DNA from: Excoecaria cochinchinensis
Lineage: Eukaryota > Streptophyta > Magnoliopsida > Malpighiales > Euphorbiaceae
Assembly: GCA_947683425.1 (NCBI GenBank)
Contig: CANTUQ010000004.1
Coordinates: 10,764,001 to 10,828,000 of the forward strand
Reading direction: 5' to 3'
Length of the DNA stretch: 64,000 nucleotides
The notes beneath the pieces are model-generated. The model was not told the DNA's origin and ran no database searches. It worked only from the letters and a program-made list of their open reading frames with translations. Shown here in pieces: positions 23,575 to 35,271 of the stretch. The translations under genes were made by a program, and so were the position numbers. Each line of letters begins with the position of its first letter. Positions within the stretch are counted from its first letter, which is position 1.

Positions 23575-25174
23575 ACTTGTATATTCGATTGATTCAAACT
23601 TATATGTATGTGATATATATATATTTGGTTCTGTTGAACTGCATGTTGATACACTGATATCGATTACTGTTTTCACTGTCAAAAACGTAATCTTGTTTTC
23701 TAAGGGCTACCAATTCAATTATGTGTTAATTGATTATGTTAATGTGATTAACTTATGGTATTAACGTGTTTAATACGAAAATTTCAATGATCCTATTCTG
23801 TGTCTGTTGAACGATTGATGATTTGATCAAAAATCGTTTAATTTTATGACAGAGAATACGGTTTGGCAGACATCGTTAATGGGATTGACAATGAGCACGA
23901 GTCGGATATTGGATCACGACTCGTGATCTTCATATGTGATTCTGGTAATCATACAGACAGGCGTGCTCATGAGCACGACTCGTGCTGCCTTGCTTAAGTA
24001 TGACTAGTGTAGTCGTGTTGCTGTGCTGCCGTGCTTGTAAGCACGACTCGTGCTCATGAGCACGACTTGTGCAGCTATCCGTAGCCTCCTCTTTTAAATG
24101 ATTATTGGATAATTATTTATTGATGGTATTCTGTATATATTAAATTGTTTAACATGATTAAATGATGGCTGATATGATCAACAGAATTGTTTTCTCATAC
24201 ATACAGAATAGGGTTTTTTGGGCAGAAAATTGTTAATATGATTGACAATATTAAAAAGTTTCGCGGGGCGCTGCCCCTTAACTCAGCCCGCTACCTCTTC
24301 GTAGCGCCTTATATTTTATTCATAATTATCACTCGGTAATTTTAATATATCAATTTATGAAATAAAGGTATATTATGCATGATATGAAATAAATATGATT
24401 TATTATGTTTATGTATGATGTCTTTGCATGGTGCATAGCATGGCCAATTGAACCTTTTGTGGATGAATTTTATTTTATCTTTTTAAGGGTTTGTAATTTT
24501 TAAATACGACCTGCGTGTCGTTAATTTTGTTGTAATCTTTATTTTATTCAATAGTTGTAGTAAAATATCTTTGTATTATTATTGAAATGAAGATGAAGAG
24601 CAACAATGGAGATCAATCCAAATCCATGGCGATGGAGGTGCAAGATGGAAGATTTTGATCAAGTCCATTTTTCACACATAGGATTGACCTTTGATCTTCA
24701 TATTGGCTTATGAGGATCAATATAGATTTGGCCATGCTATGATACGGTTTTATATATATTATGCATATGTTCTTAGTATGTGATGCGATGAATGTTTATA
24801 TATGTGTATGAGATGGCATGTATGAATTGATGCATGATGTATATAAATAATTAGACATCATAAGTTAAAATTAAATCCCTCACCATAATTTTAAGTCATA
24901 TGCCACCCATTATTAAAACACTTGTCAAGACTAAGATCACCAAAATGTGGGTTCTGCCAAAGCGAAGTGCATTAGGTTATCCTAGTAAGGCAAGATGGGT
25001 AATGGTGCTACTCATATGTTTAAAATGGTTCGACTTAATTAGGCTATCAAAACGGTTTTGGGCCTAAGGGCATAAGATGGGATTATAACATGCCGGGACA
25101 TATGATGTCAAAATCCCATAAATGATCTAAGAGTTATATAAGATATAATTGGTAAATTAGCTACCTACCTAAAT
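23575..25174 (+). other. Copia-1 leader, first part
   Basis: Untranslated leader, colinear with Copia-2 44434-45775 except for an extra segment of roughly 330 bases near 23790-24127 that carries a palindrome cluster. That segment and the following sequence resemble each other (both contain an ACAGA-rich start followed by ATTGACAAT), suggesting a diverged internal duplication. No gene seen. Confidence 0.6.
23893..24072. repeat. Copia-1 palindrome cluster (GCACGACTCGTGC type)
   Basis: Two exact GCACGACTCGTGC copies (23973-23985 and 24041-24053), GATCACGACTCGTGATC (23912-23928), two copies of the 14-base palindrome GTGCTCATGAGCAC (23963 and 24050), and decayed copies near 23893, 23999 and 24061. 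The 13-mer is identical to that in the T1 LTR. Confidence 0.9.
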
Positions 25175-25179
25175 AACTT

Positions 25180-26562
25180 TGTTGGGTTTCGTCGGATTAA
25201 TTGAACATTAATGCAGCGGAAACAAATCGAAACCCGAAAACAGGATCCATGTATTTCGATTGATTCAAATGAAAGTGATAAGATTTACTAACCTTTTCAG
25301 TGTGGGAATTCGAATTGAACACCTTTAAATCGAACTGAAGACGCTGCCTTTAACACGAACGTCCTCTACTGGTATCCACACGCACGAACAAAATGAACCG
25401 AAGTCGCAGGGTTGCTAGTTCCCTTTAGATGCGAATGGATTTTACGATTTTCTTTCCTTCTCAAGGAAGAACAATGGTGGCTGTGTTTTTTCTTTTCAGA
25501 AAATTAGCTAGAGTTTTTCTTTTCTTCTTCTCAATAAGAAGTTAAGCTAGCTAGGGTATCCAATGTTGGTATCCAATGTTTTTAACCACCTTAAAACTCT
25601 CATTCCTTTTGAAAAACGGAAATTGAGTTTTGATAAGAGTTAATAACAAGAGATAATAGCCCAATAGCCCAATAAAATCCATATTGTTCATTTTGGTCTT
25701 GGTGTGTGACCCAATAGGTTTATATTATGTTGGCAGTGGGCCTTATCCCATAATAAGCCCACAAGTCATAATTGGTCTCTAGCAAGACATTATGACTACC
25801 CAAATAATATAAATATCGTTAGTTCGATTTTAACCTGTCAATAGAACATGTTATTATCCTTTTATCACACGATACCTTATTTGAACATAAGTCATGGTAC
25901 ATGTCAAACTTATATTGTTCAAACATTTAATTTCCCGATCACTAAGTAGACTGATAAATTCAAATGATATTGATGACACTATCAATTCATTCGAGCACGG
26001 CCATGCATTTTACAGTCCTACTTATCGAGGGGCCCAATAGATATCTCTCTCATTAGAGAGGGACAAATTCCATCTTGATTATTCACTTTCCTCCGCATAA
26101 TTCTCATTATGTCCGATCATAAACTTTATAATTATTCGATAAAAGATAACGTTTGATTATGTCAAAACATAATGATCCTTATGTAGGAAACTATGATAAC
26201 CTCAGGTCAAAGGATTCAATAACATATCTATTATAAGATCACTTATGACACTATCCCATGAATTGATCTTATAGTGGGTCTATCCAATACTTTGTTCTCT
26301 AGCAAGTACCTATAGATTTGATTTATATCAACATATATATAATCATCCCATGATTATCAAAGCAAATCTATACTAGTCTTAATTTATCTTTATGCCCTTT
26401 ATTGATAAATAACTAGGGACAACATGAATAACATTGTTATTCATAAACATTACAATAATGTAACATGCCAATAATATCAATGTGAAGAAAACCATTATAT
26501 AAATGAAAATGTATTGATTACATCAAGGTCCAAATATTTGGCCTAGGGCATAACCACTAACA
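25180..26562 (-). mobile_element. Inverted solo copia LTR inside the Copia-1 leader
   Basis: Reverse complement of a Copia-1-type LTR, 1383 bp, starting TGTTGGGTTTCG and ending AACCACTAACA, with TSD AACTT (25175-25179 and 26563-26567). Copia-2 shows the empty site near 45771-45781 (AAATAACTTAACTATAAGCG). It is shorter than the Copia-1 LTRs because it lacks the AT-rich expansion, so it comes from a different copy. Confidence 0.9.
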
Positions 26563-26567
26563 AACTT

Positions 26568-26743
26568 AACTTTAAGCGTCATGCCAAAGCTGACTTAGAG
26601 TTAAGTGAAATATGGATCTTAGCCCACTAAATTATTATAATTATTGTAATTATTAATGAGGGTTACTATTTTAGTGGGAGTTTATAAGAAAACCTAAAAT
26701 GAAATTGGTACTAATATAATTTATCTTGCATGTTTGTAGATTA
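26568..26743 (+). other. Copia-1 leader, last part
   Basis: Sequence continuing to the gag start, matching Copia-2 45777-45950. It is AT-rich and no gene is seen. Confidence 0.6.
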
Positions 26744-29700
26744 ATGGCATCAAATAACACTTCTGCTATGTCACTGCGATCTGTTCTTGAGAAGGACAAA
26801 CTTAAAGAAACTGGCACAAACTTCCTTGACTGGTTCAGAAACTTGAGGATTGTCCTTAAGCAAGAAAGGAAATTGTATGTGCTAGATGAGCCTATTCCTA
26901 ATGAGCCACCTGTTGATGCCACAAGGGCAGTCAAAGAGAAATTCAAGAAACATGTTGATGATTCTATGGATGTTGGCTGTCTAATGTTAGCTACTATGGC
27001 TCCAGAGCTTCAGAAGCACCTAGAAAACATGGAAGCTTATGAGTTGAGTACTCATCTGAAGCAAACATTTCAACAGCAGGCTAGGCAAGAAAGGTATGAG
27101 ACTACCAAAGCTTTGCATTCTTGCGAAATGGCTGAAGGTGCTTCAGTTAGCTCTCATGTTTTGAAAATGAAGGGCTACATTGATCACCTTGAGAGGCTTG
27201 GATTTCCCCTCAGTTTTGAACTGGCAACGGATTTGATCCTTAATTCATTGCCTGATAGTTATGACCATTTTGTTATGAACTACAACATGAATAATATGGA
27301 GAAATCAATAGCTGAGCTGCATGCCATGCTCAAAACAGCTGAGCAAAGCATAAGCAAAAAGCCTGGCCATGTTCTGATGGTCAACAAAGGGAAAGGCATG
27401 AAAGTCAAGGGTAAGGCTAAGGCTAAGGCTAAGGCAAAAGTTGGTGGTAAGCCTAAGCCGAAACCTAAGCCCAAGGTTAAACCTCCAAAGGAAGGAGTTT
27501 GCTTCCGCTGCAATGAACCTGGTCATTGGAAGAGGAATTGCAAGCTTTACTTGGAAGAATTAAAGAAGAAGAAGAGTGGTGAGACTACTTCTTCAGGTAT
27601 TTATGTTATAGAAATTAACTTATCTACTTCTAATTCCTGGGTATTAGATACTGGATGTGGATCTCACATTTGTACAAATGTGCAGGGACTCAAAAGGAGT
27701 AGGCAGCTGAAAAAGGGTGAAGTGGACCTACGAGTTGGAAATGGAGCAAAGGTTGCTGCTCTAGCTGTAGGATCTTATGAGTTGACTTTGCCAATGGGCT
27801 TTTGTTAGTTTTGAACAATTGCTATTATGTTCCTAGTTTGAGTAGGAATATTATTTCAGTTTCAAGTTTGGATGATGAAGGTTTTTCTTTTCTTATTAAG
27901 AATAAGAAATGTTCTATTTATTATGATGATATGCTTTATGGTATTGCTGATTCATATTGTGGGCTTTATGTCCTAAACCTAGAAACATCCAATAATCATG
28001 ATATTTGATATTTATAACATAACTACAAAGAAATCCAAACCAAATGATTTAAATTCAACATATTTATGGCATTGTCGCCTTGGTCATATAAATGAGAAAC
28101 GCATAGCTAAACTCCATTCAGATGGAATTTTGCAATCATTTGATAATTGCGAATCTTGTTTATTAGGCAAGATGACGAAGGATCCATTCACTGGACATAG
28201 TGAAAGGGCCACTGACTTATTAGGCCTTGTACATTATGATGTATGTGGCCCATTAAGCATAAATGCCAGGGGAGGATTTCAGTACTTCATTACATTCACT
28301 GATGATTTCAGTAGATATGGCTATGTCTATCTAATGAAACATAAACATGAATCATTTGAAATGTTTAGAACCTTTCAAAATGAAGTACAAAATCAACTTG
28401 GTAAAACTATTAAAGCACTTCGATCTGATCGAGGTGGTGAATATTTGAGCCAAGAGTTTGATAATCATCTAAGAGATTGTGGAATTGTTTCACAGTTAAC
28501 TCCACCAGGAACACCACAATGGAATGGTGTATCTGAAAGGAGGAATCGAACTTTATTAGATATGGTTCGATCTATGATGAGTCAAACAGATCTTCCATTA
28601 TCCTTTTGGGGTTATGCATTAGAAACAGCCGCATTCACTTTGAATCGAGTTCCATCTAAAGCGGTTGAAAAGACACCATATGAGATATGGACTGGGAAAA
28701 TTCCTAATTTGTCTTTTCTAAAGATTTGGGGCTGTGAGGCTTACGTCAAACGACAAGTCTCAGATAAATTAGCACCAAAATCTGATAAATGTCTTTTTGT
28801 GGGATATCCTAAGGAAACTAAAGGATATTACTTTTTCCTTCTGAGAACAAAGTGTTTGTTGCTCGAAATGGTGTCTTTCTAGAAAAAGAATTCATTTCTA
28901 AAAGAACCAGTGGGAGTAAAGTACAACTTGAAGAAATTCAAGAACCACAAGAAAACATTGAACCATTGGTGAAAACTCAACAAGTTTCACAACCTGTTGT
29001 GGAACCTGTACCTGTTACACAAGTACCACGTAGATCTGATAGGACACGACTTCAACCCAAGAGATATGGATTTCTCGTGACAGATAGTCGTGAAGTAATG
29101 CTTATGGATCAAGATGAGCCTACTACCTATCAAGATGCCGTGTCAGGTCCGGAATCTCAGAAATGGCTAGAAGCCATGAAGTCTGAGATGCAATCCATGT
29201 ATGATAATCAAGTTTGGAACTTAATTGATCCACCTGAAGGAATTAAAACCATTGGGTGCAAATGGGTTTTCAAAACGAAAACCGACATGGATTGCAAAGT
29301 AAATACCTTTAAAGCAAGACTTGTTGCAAAAGGATTCAAACAAACTCATGGTATTGACTATGATGAAACCTTTTCACCAGTCGCAATGCTTAAGTCTATA
29401 AGAATTCTTATTGCCATTGCTGCATATTATGACTATGAGATATGGCAAATGGATGTCAAAACAGCGTTTCTTAATGGAAACTTACTTGAAGATGTGTACA
29501 TGACACAACCTGAGGGTTTTGTCCATCCTGAGAATTCTAAGAAGGTATGTAAGCTGCAACGATCCATTTATGGATTGAAGCAAGCTTCTCGGAGCTGGAA
29601 TCTTCATTTTGATGAAACAGACAAAGAGTTTGGGTTTATAAAAAATGAGGATGAACCTTGTGTGTACAAGAAGGTTAGTGGGAGCGTTGTTATGTTTCTT

Positions 29701-30699
29701 GTGTTATATGTCGATGACATATTACTCATTGGAAATGACATCCCTATCATGCAAAAGACAAAAGAATGGTTAGGGAAATCTTTTTCAATGAAAGATTTGG
29801 GAGAAGCTACTTATATCCTTGGGATTAAGATCTACGGGGATAGATCTAAAAGGATAATTGGTCTGAGTCAAAGCACTTATATAGATAAGGTGCTAAATAG
29901 ATCCAGTATGCAAAATTCCAAGAGAGGATTTTTGCCAATGTCTCATGGCATTACTCTTAGCAAGACTCAATGCCCAATGACATCTGATGAGCGAGATCGC
30001 ATGAGTATAATTCCTTATGCTTCGGCTATAGGATCAATCATGTATGCAATGTTATGCACTCGACCAGATGTTTCGTATGCTTTGAGCATGACGAGCAGAT
30101 ACCAGTCAGATCCCGGTGAAAGTCACTGGATAGCTGTTAAGAATATCCTTAAGTACTTAAGAAGAACTAAGGATGCATTCTTAATATATGGAGGATTGGA
30201 AGATGAGCTAGTAATAAATGGTTATACAGATGCAAGCTTCCAATCTGACAAAGATGATTTTAGATCGCAATCAGGATATGTGTTTGTGTTAAATGGAGGT
30301 GCTGTAAGCTGGAAAAGTTCTAAACAAAGCATTGTCGCTGATTCTACAACAGAAGCTGAGTATATAGCAGCATCAGATGCAGCTAAAGAAGAAGTATGGA
30401 TCAAGAAATTCATTGCTGAATTGGGAGTAGTACCTAGTATCAGCAACCCAGTGGATCTTTATTGTGACAACAATGGTGCTATTGCACAGGCTAAGGAGCC
30501 TAGATCTCACCAGAGATCAAAACATATACTCAGGCGTTTTCATCTCATTCGAGGAATAATTGAGAGAGGAGACGTCAAGATATGCAGAGTACCTACTAAT
30601 GATAACATCGCCGATCCACTTACCAAAGCTCTCCCACAAGCCAAACATGATGGACATACTAGGTCAATGGGTATTAGATATATGTATGATTGCGCCTAG
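26744..30699 (+). pseudogene. gag-pol: Copia-1 gag-pol polyprotein with three frameshifts
   Basis: Start MASNNTSAMSLRSVLEKDKL at 26744. GAG with an intact knuckle CFRCNEPGHWKRNC (27500-27541). Protease WVLDTGCGSH (about 27640). Integrase with WHCRLGH and CESC zinc ligands, then DVCGPL, LRSDRGGEYLS and SERRNRTLLD as catalytic D, D and E. RT with QMDVKTAFLNG and YVDDILLIG. RNase H with GYTDASF, STTEAEYIAAS and YCDNNGAIAQ, ending at 30699. Against Copia-2, the three breaks are a 1-base loss near 27791, a 7-base tandem duplication (TGATATT, 27999-28012), and a 4-base loss near 28834. Otherwise all domains read cleanly and no other stop is seen, so this is a recently disabled or nearly functional copy. 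Confidence 0.9.
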
Positions 30700-30700
30700 T

Positions 30701-30713
30701 GCAAGTGGGAGAT
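30701..30713 (+). other. Copia-1 polypurine tract
   Basis: GCAAGTGGGAGAT directly before the 3' LTR. The same sequence occurs in Copia-2 at 49903-49915. Confidence 0.75.
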
Positions 30714-32521
30714 TGTTAGTGGTTATGCCCTAGGCCAAACATTTGGACCTTGATGTAATCATTACATTTTCATTTATATAATGGTTTTCTTCGCATTGAT
30801 ATTATTAGCATGTTACATTATTGTAATGTTTATGAATAACAATGTTATTCATGTTGTCCCTAGTCATTTATCAATAAAGGGCATAAAGATAAATTAAGAC
30901 TAGTATAGATTTGCATTGATAATCATGGGATGATTATATATGTTGATATAAATCAAATTTATATGTACTTGCTAGAGAACAAAGTACTGGATAGACCCAC
31001 TATAAGATCACTTCATGGGTTAATGTCATAAGTGATCTTATAATAGATATATTATTGAATCCTTTGACCTGAGGTTATCATAGTTTCCTACATAAGGATC
31101 ATTATGTTTTGACATAATCAAACGTTATCTTTAATCGGATAATTATAAAGTTTATGATCGGACATAGTGAGAATTATGCGGAGGAAAGTGAATAATCAAG
31201 ATGGAATTTATCCCTCTCTAATGAGAGAGATATCTATTGGGCCCCTCGATAAGTAGGACTGTAAAATGCATGGCCGTGCTCGAATGAATTGATAGTGTCA
31301 TCAATGTCATTTGAATTTATCAGTCTGCTTAGTGATCGAGAAATTATATGTTTGAACAATTTAAGTTTGACATGGACCATGACTTATGTTCGAACAAGAT
31401 ATCGTGTGACAAAAGGATAATAACATGTTCTATTGTCAGGTTAAAATCGGACTAACGATATTTATATTATTTGGGTAGTCATAATGTCTTGCTAGAGACC
31501 AATTATGACTTGTGGGCTTTTATGGGATTAGGCCCACTGCCAACATAATATAAACCTATTGGGTCACACACCAAGAGCAAAATGAACAGAATGGATTTTA
31601 TTGGGTTATTTCGGAATAAAATATAAATATAGATATTTATATTTAATTTCGAAATTACATATTTATATATATATATATATATTTATACATATAAATATCT
31701 CTTATTTTGAATATGAGATAATAATATGTATTAATATATTATTTCTTATTATTTTGAATAAGAAATAAATAAATAAATATATATATATATATAAATATAT
31801 GTATATATATATATATTATATCTTAATTTTGAATTAAGAGTAAATATTCTCATTTATCTTTTCCTAAGAGGAAAAGGATTTGAAATATATATACAGTTAT
31901 ATATGGGATATAGGTTAAGAAAAGAAGTTTAACCTTAATAAAATACTAATCACGTTATTCTAAATAACAAGGATTAGAGTGGCTGCATTCTTTAGTTTTT
32001 AGAGAAAAAGAAAGAAAAGAAAATATAGCCATCGTTCTTCTTTGAGAAAGAAAGAAAAGAAAACAGAGCATCCATTCTTCTTTGAGAAAGAAAGAAAATT
32101 AAAATCCATTCGCATTCAAGGGAGCTAGCACCTGTAACACCCCCTATGTCCCCGTTGGAAGGACGCGGGTGTGCTACCGACACTCACTCACATACATGCA
32201 CACATACGCTAAGCGAAAGCATACGTTCATGCAAAAACACGGAAAATTAAAAACTTATCTTGAGAAGCAAAACTGGACATACATTAACTCACACACATGC
32301 AGGCACTAAGCCAAAACATATACACATGCATACATATGATCATTCAGCGGAAGCATAAAGCGGAGAAATAACTGAAACTTAATTACAATAAGATCCTTAC
32401 ATAATCAAAAGGCTACAAATTACAGAAATCAAAATACAGAAGCTGAACAGAATTACATAACACTAGTAACTCCTATGTGGCCGACCCTGCAGATGCGCGA
32501 CTCGAACTGAACCAAACCTGC

Positions 32522-32570
32522 CACCTGCACGGGAAAAGAGCCCGTGCTAAGCGATAAACGCTTAGTGGGG
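32522..32570 (-). other. Conserved LTR two-hairpin motif, S2 copy
   Basis: Contains CACCTGCACGGGAAAAGAGC, then CCGTGCTAAGCG, a loop, and CGCTTAGTGGGG: the same two stems as in TR-GAG, in an LTR that otherwise differs. It lies 389 bases from the LTR 3' end. Confidence 0.75.
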
Positions 32571-33530
32571 AGAACACACAAGCAAGATGGACAGCCATTC
32601 ACAATGGTCGCCAGAACAAATTACATACACAAATGGCATATACAAATAATCACAACAGATGGATAAATAAGCCTGCATAGGAAAACCATGCATTCGGAAG
32701 TTCATATACACATACTTGTACATATTACCTGAGTGCTCGTCTCAATATCATATTCGTCCGAATACTACACTCTTATATCATATTAAGCAAAGCCCCAAAC
32801 AGACAAGGGATCACAGTAGATACAAATATTCATGTAAGAATACATACAGCTCTTATGCATATAGGTACCGGGGCATCAAGTGTCAGTACCCTACCGTGCA
32901 CAGTCACGAGAGATAATACACATATGACTATCATGCCAAGTACTCATGCATTAACAGAAAACCCATTCACATGCAATACAATTATCAGGCAATACGCACC
33001 CAACTATCATGCCGAGAATGCTAGTTAACTAAACATACTTTTATCATGCCTTGAAATGTACATACATGACCACACGCTGAAATCACTACAATAGGAAAAC
33101 TAGAGAGAGGAGGCACGTAACATAACACAATATATATGTATACATTCCATGGTCAAGAGCACATTCATTATGTATCTTGATTCATATAATTCACTATAAC
33201 CGTCAAAAGTACGAAATCATGTTTGCACATGCTTACTAATCGAATTCATGCCATTCAAAAGATCATGGTCACAGTCATGCACATCTTAACTCCCATACCT
33301 ATATTCACAACCGTTGGCATACCATACATTCACACTATATTATGCATATACCCATATATGCAGATAATTATGTCCAATTCACATGTTTAGGTCACACTTA
33401 ACCCATTCAGAGATTCATAATCACATTCGGATACATAACCGATTCACATGTCCAGAATCATGCTTAATCGAATATCACATTCTCTTATTCACATTAGGCA
33501 AAACAGACAGAACAGCTGCTGACTCAAAAT

Positions 33531-33682
33531 ACAGACAGTACTTTACGGGTACGAGCCGATACAGACAATACTTTATGGGTACGAGCCGATACAGATAGTA
33601 CTTTACGGGTACGAGCCGATACAGACAGTACTTTACGGGTACGAGCCAATACAGACAGTACTTTACGGGTACGAGCCAATAA
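33531..33682 (-). repeat. 30-bp tandem repeat in S2, about five copies
   Basis: Unit ACAGACAGTACTTTACGGGT plus ACGAGCCGAT, with one or two changes per copy. It gives spurious open frames on both strands. Confidence 0.9.
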
Positions 33683-34041
33683 ATCAAGATACTTTTAACT
33701 TTTCCAAACACTTTCAAAAGGGATCTTAAACAAGATCCGAACATATAAGGGTTTGCGAGGAACCAAACGGGGACCTGATCAGGGTCCAAACATTCAAAGG
33801 GCTGCAGCTAAGAGTGGATAGTTAGGCAAGCCTAACTATCCACTAGACTGACTCTTGCAGGCGGAGAATTACACAGTTTACGGCCATAGTTCAATTATAA
33901 TACGCAAAGAGTTCACTTACCTTGATGAATCGGTACATACATAATATAGCTCATATCAGGTGGTATCACATGCTAAAATCCACAATTAAACATTCCTAAC
34001 ACATACAAAAATTAAAGGATTTTATTGCAAAAACAGGGTAG

Positions 34042-34440
34042 GTCACGGTGGTAATCAGATTGGTTGCCACCGTGACATACCAGGGATCCTTGGCAGAATG
34101 CATGTTTGGGGTACCTCACGGTCACAACCAAAATGGTTGTCACCGTGACATACCAAAGCAACCAAACAGAAGCAAAGGTTTAGGTACCTCACGGTCACAA
34201 CCAAAACGGTTGTCACCGTGACGTACCAAAGAAGCCAGACAGAATCAAAAGCTTGGGTACCTCACGGTGGTAATGAAATGGGTTGCCACCGTGACATACC
34301 CACTGCCCAGACAGAAACCAAAGTTTGGATACCTCACGGTGGTAATCAAATTGGTTGCCACCGTGACCTATTCAAACTCACGGCAGAATGCATCTGGTTC
34401 GTGCCTCACGGTGGTAATCAAATTGATTGCCACCGTGACC
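34042..34440. repeat. S2 hairpin array, six units
   Basis: Six inverted repeats of the form TCACGGTGGTAATC... facing ...GGTTGCCACCGTGA, or TCACGGTCACAACC facing GGTTGTCACCGTGA, starting near 34042, 34116, 34188, 34261, 34332 and 34404. The last five are spaced 71-73 bases apart. Both arms change together between units (GGTGGTAA/TTGCCACC versus GGTCACAA/TTGTCACC), so pairing is kept. Confidence 0.9.
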
Positions 34441-35168
34441 CATGCCCAGATGCGATTCCTGAGGGCGATTTCCAGGTTATTCAAACCAACTATCCCAAGG
34501 TTCTCATTTCAAACAACATATCCTCATTCCAATAGCAATAAAAACCCAAATCAAACATCATTGAATCATGTCATTAATAAGTCTTTCACATGAATTCGAA
34601 GAACAACATCACATTACATCAATTCATGCTAACACTTAACAATGCAAAGTCTTAGTCATACAACGGAACAATTTACACTTAAGCATAGCATAATATTCTT
34701 AAAGAAGGATCATAAGTACAGATATGCACAATACATTTCACATCCAATATTACATGTTCATGATGAACAACCATGAAATTGGCATTCATAACTCACTCGA
34801 TTTCAGATGGCGATATACGATACCACCCACAACAACTAACATTAATAAATCACGTCAAGCAACCCCACATCATTCGATATCCTTTAAATGTGTATAACTT
34901 AATCATGTTACACATGCTCATACAGATTAAGGTATTACAACCCTTAAATGTCATTTAACTAGACTAGATTCTAGTCATACAATTACACCTAATTATTTCA
35001 TTAGTTTGTATTAATCTTAATCCTATTCATGTTTATTTTCCAAGTGAAAACTATTCTTATACTCATTTAATAGTCCTAAACATGCATTGGATGGATCCTA
35101 GGAAGTTCCGGTGCAAAACGGGTTCAATTCGGGAAGAAAAACACCTAAAATGGTCAAGACAGAAGTGG

Positions 35169-35271
35169 TCACGGTGGTAATGAATTCATTGTGACCATGA
35201 GGTCCAAAAATAAGTATTCTACCCAGCATTTTGGTATGTCACGGTGGCAATGAAATTCATTGTGACCGTGA
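35169..35271. repeat. S2 outlying hairpins
   Basis: Two further units, near 35169 (GTCACGGTGG...GTGACCATGA, partly decayed) and 35238-35271 (GTCACGGTGGCAATGA facing TCATTGTGACCGTGAC), about 800 bases from the main array. Confidence 0.8.

Noticed and set aside
34116..34440. CRISPR-like regular spacing of hairpins
   Set aside because: The sequence is plant nuclear, the spacers are themselves near-copies, and the array lies within an LTR.
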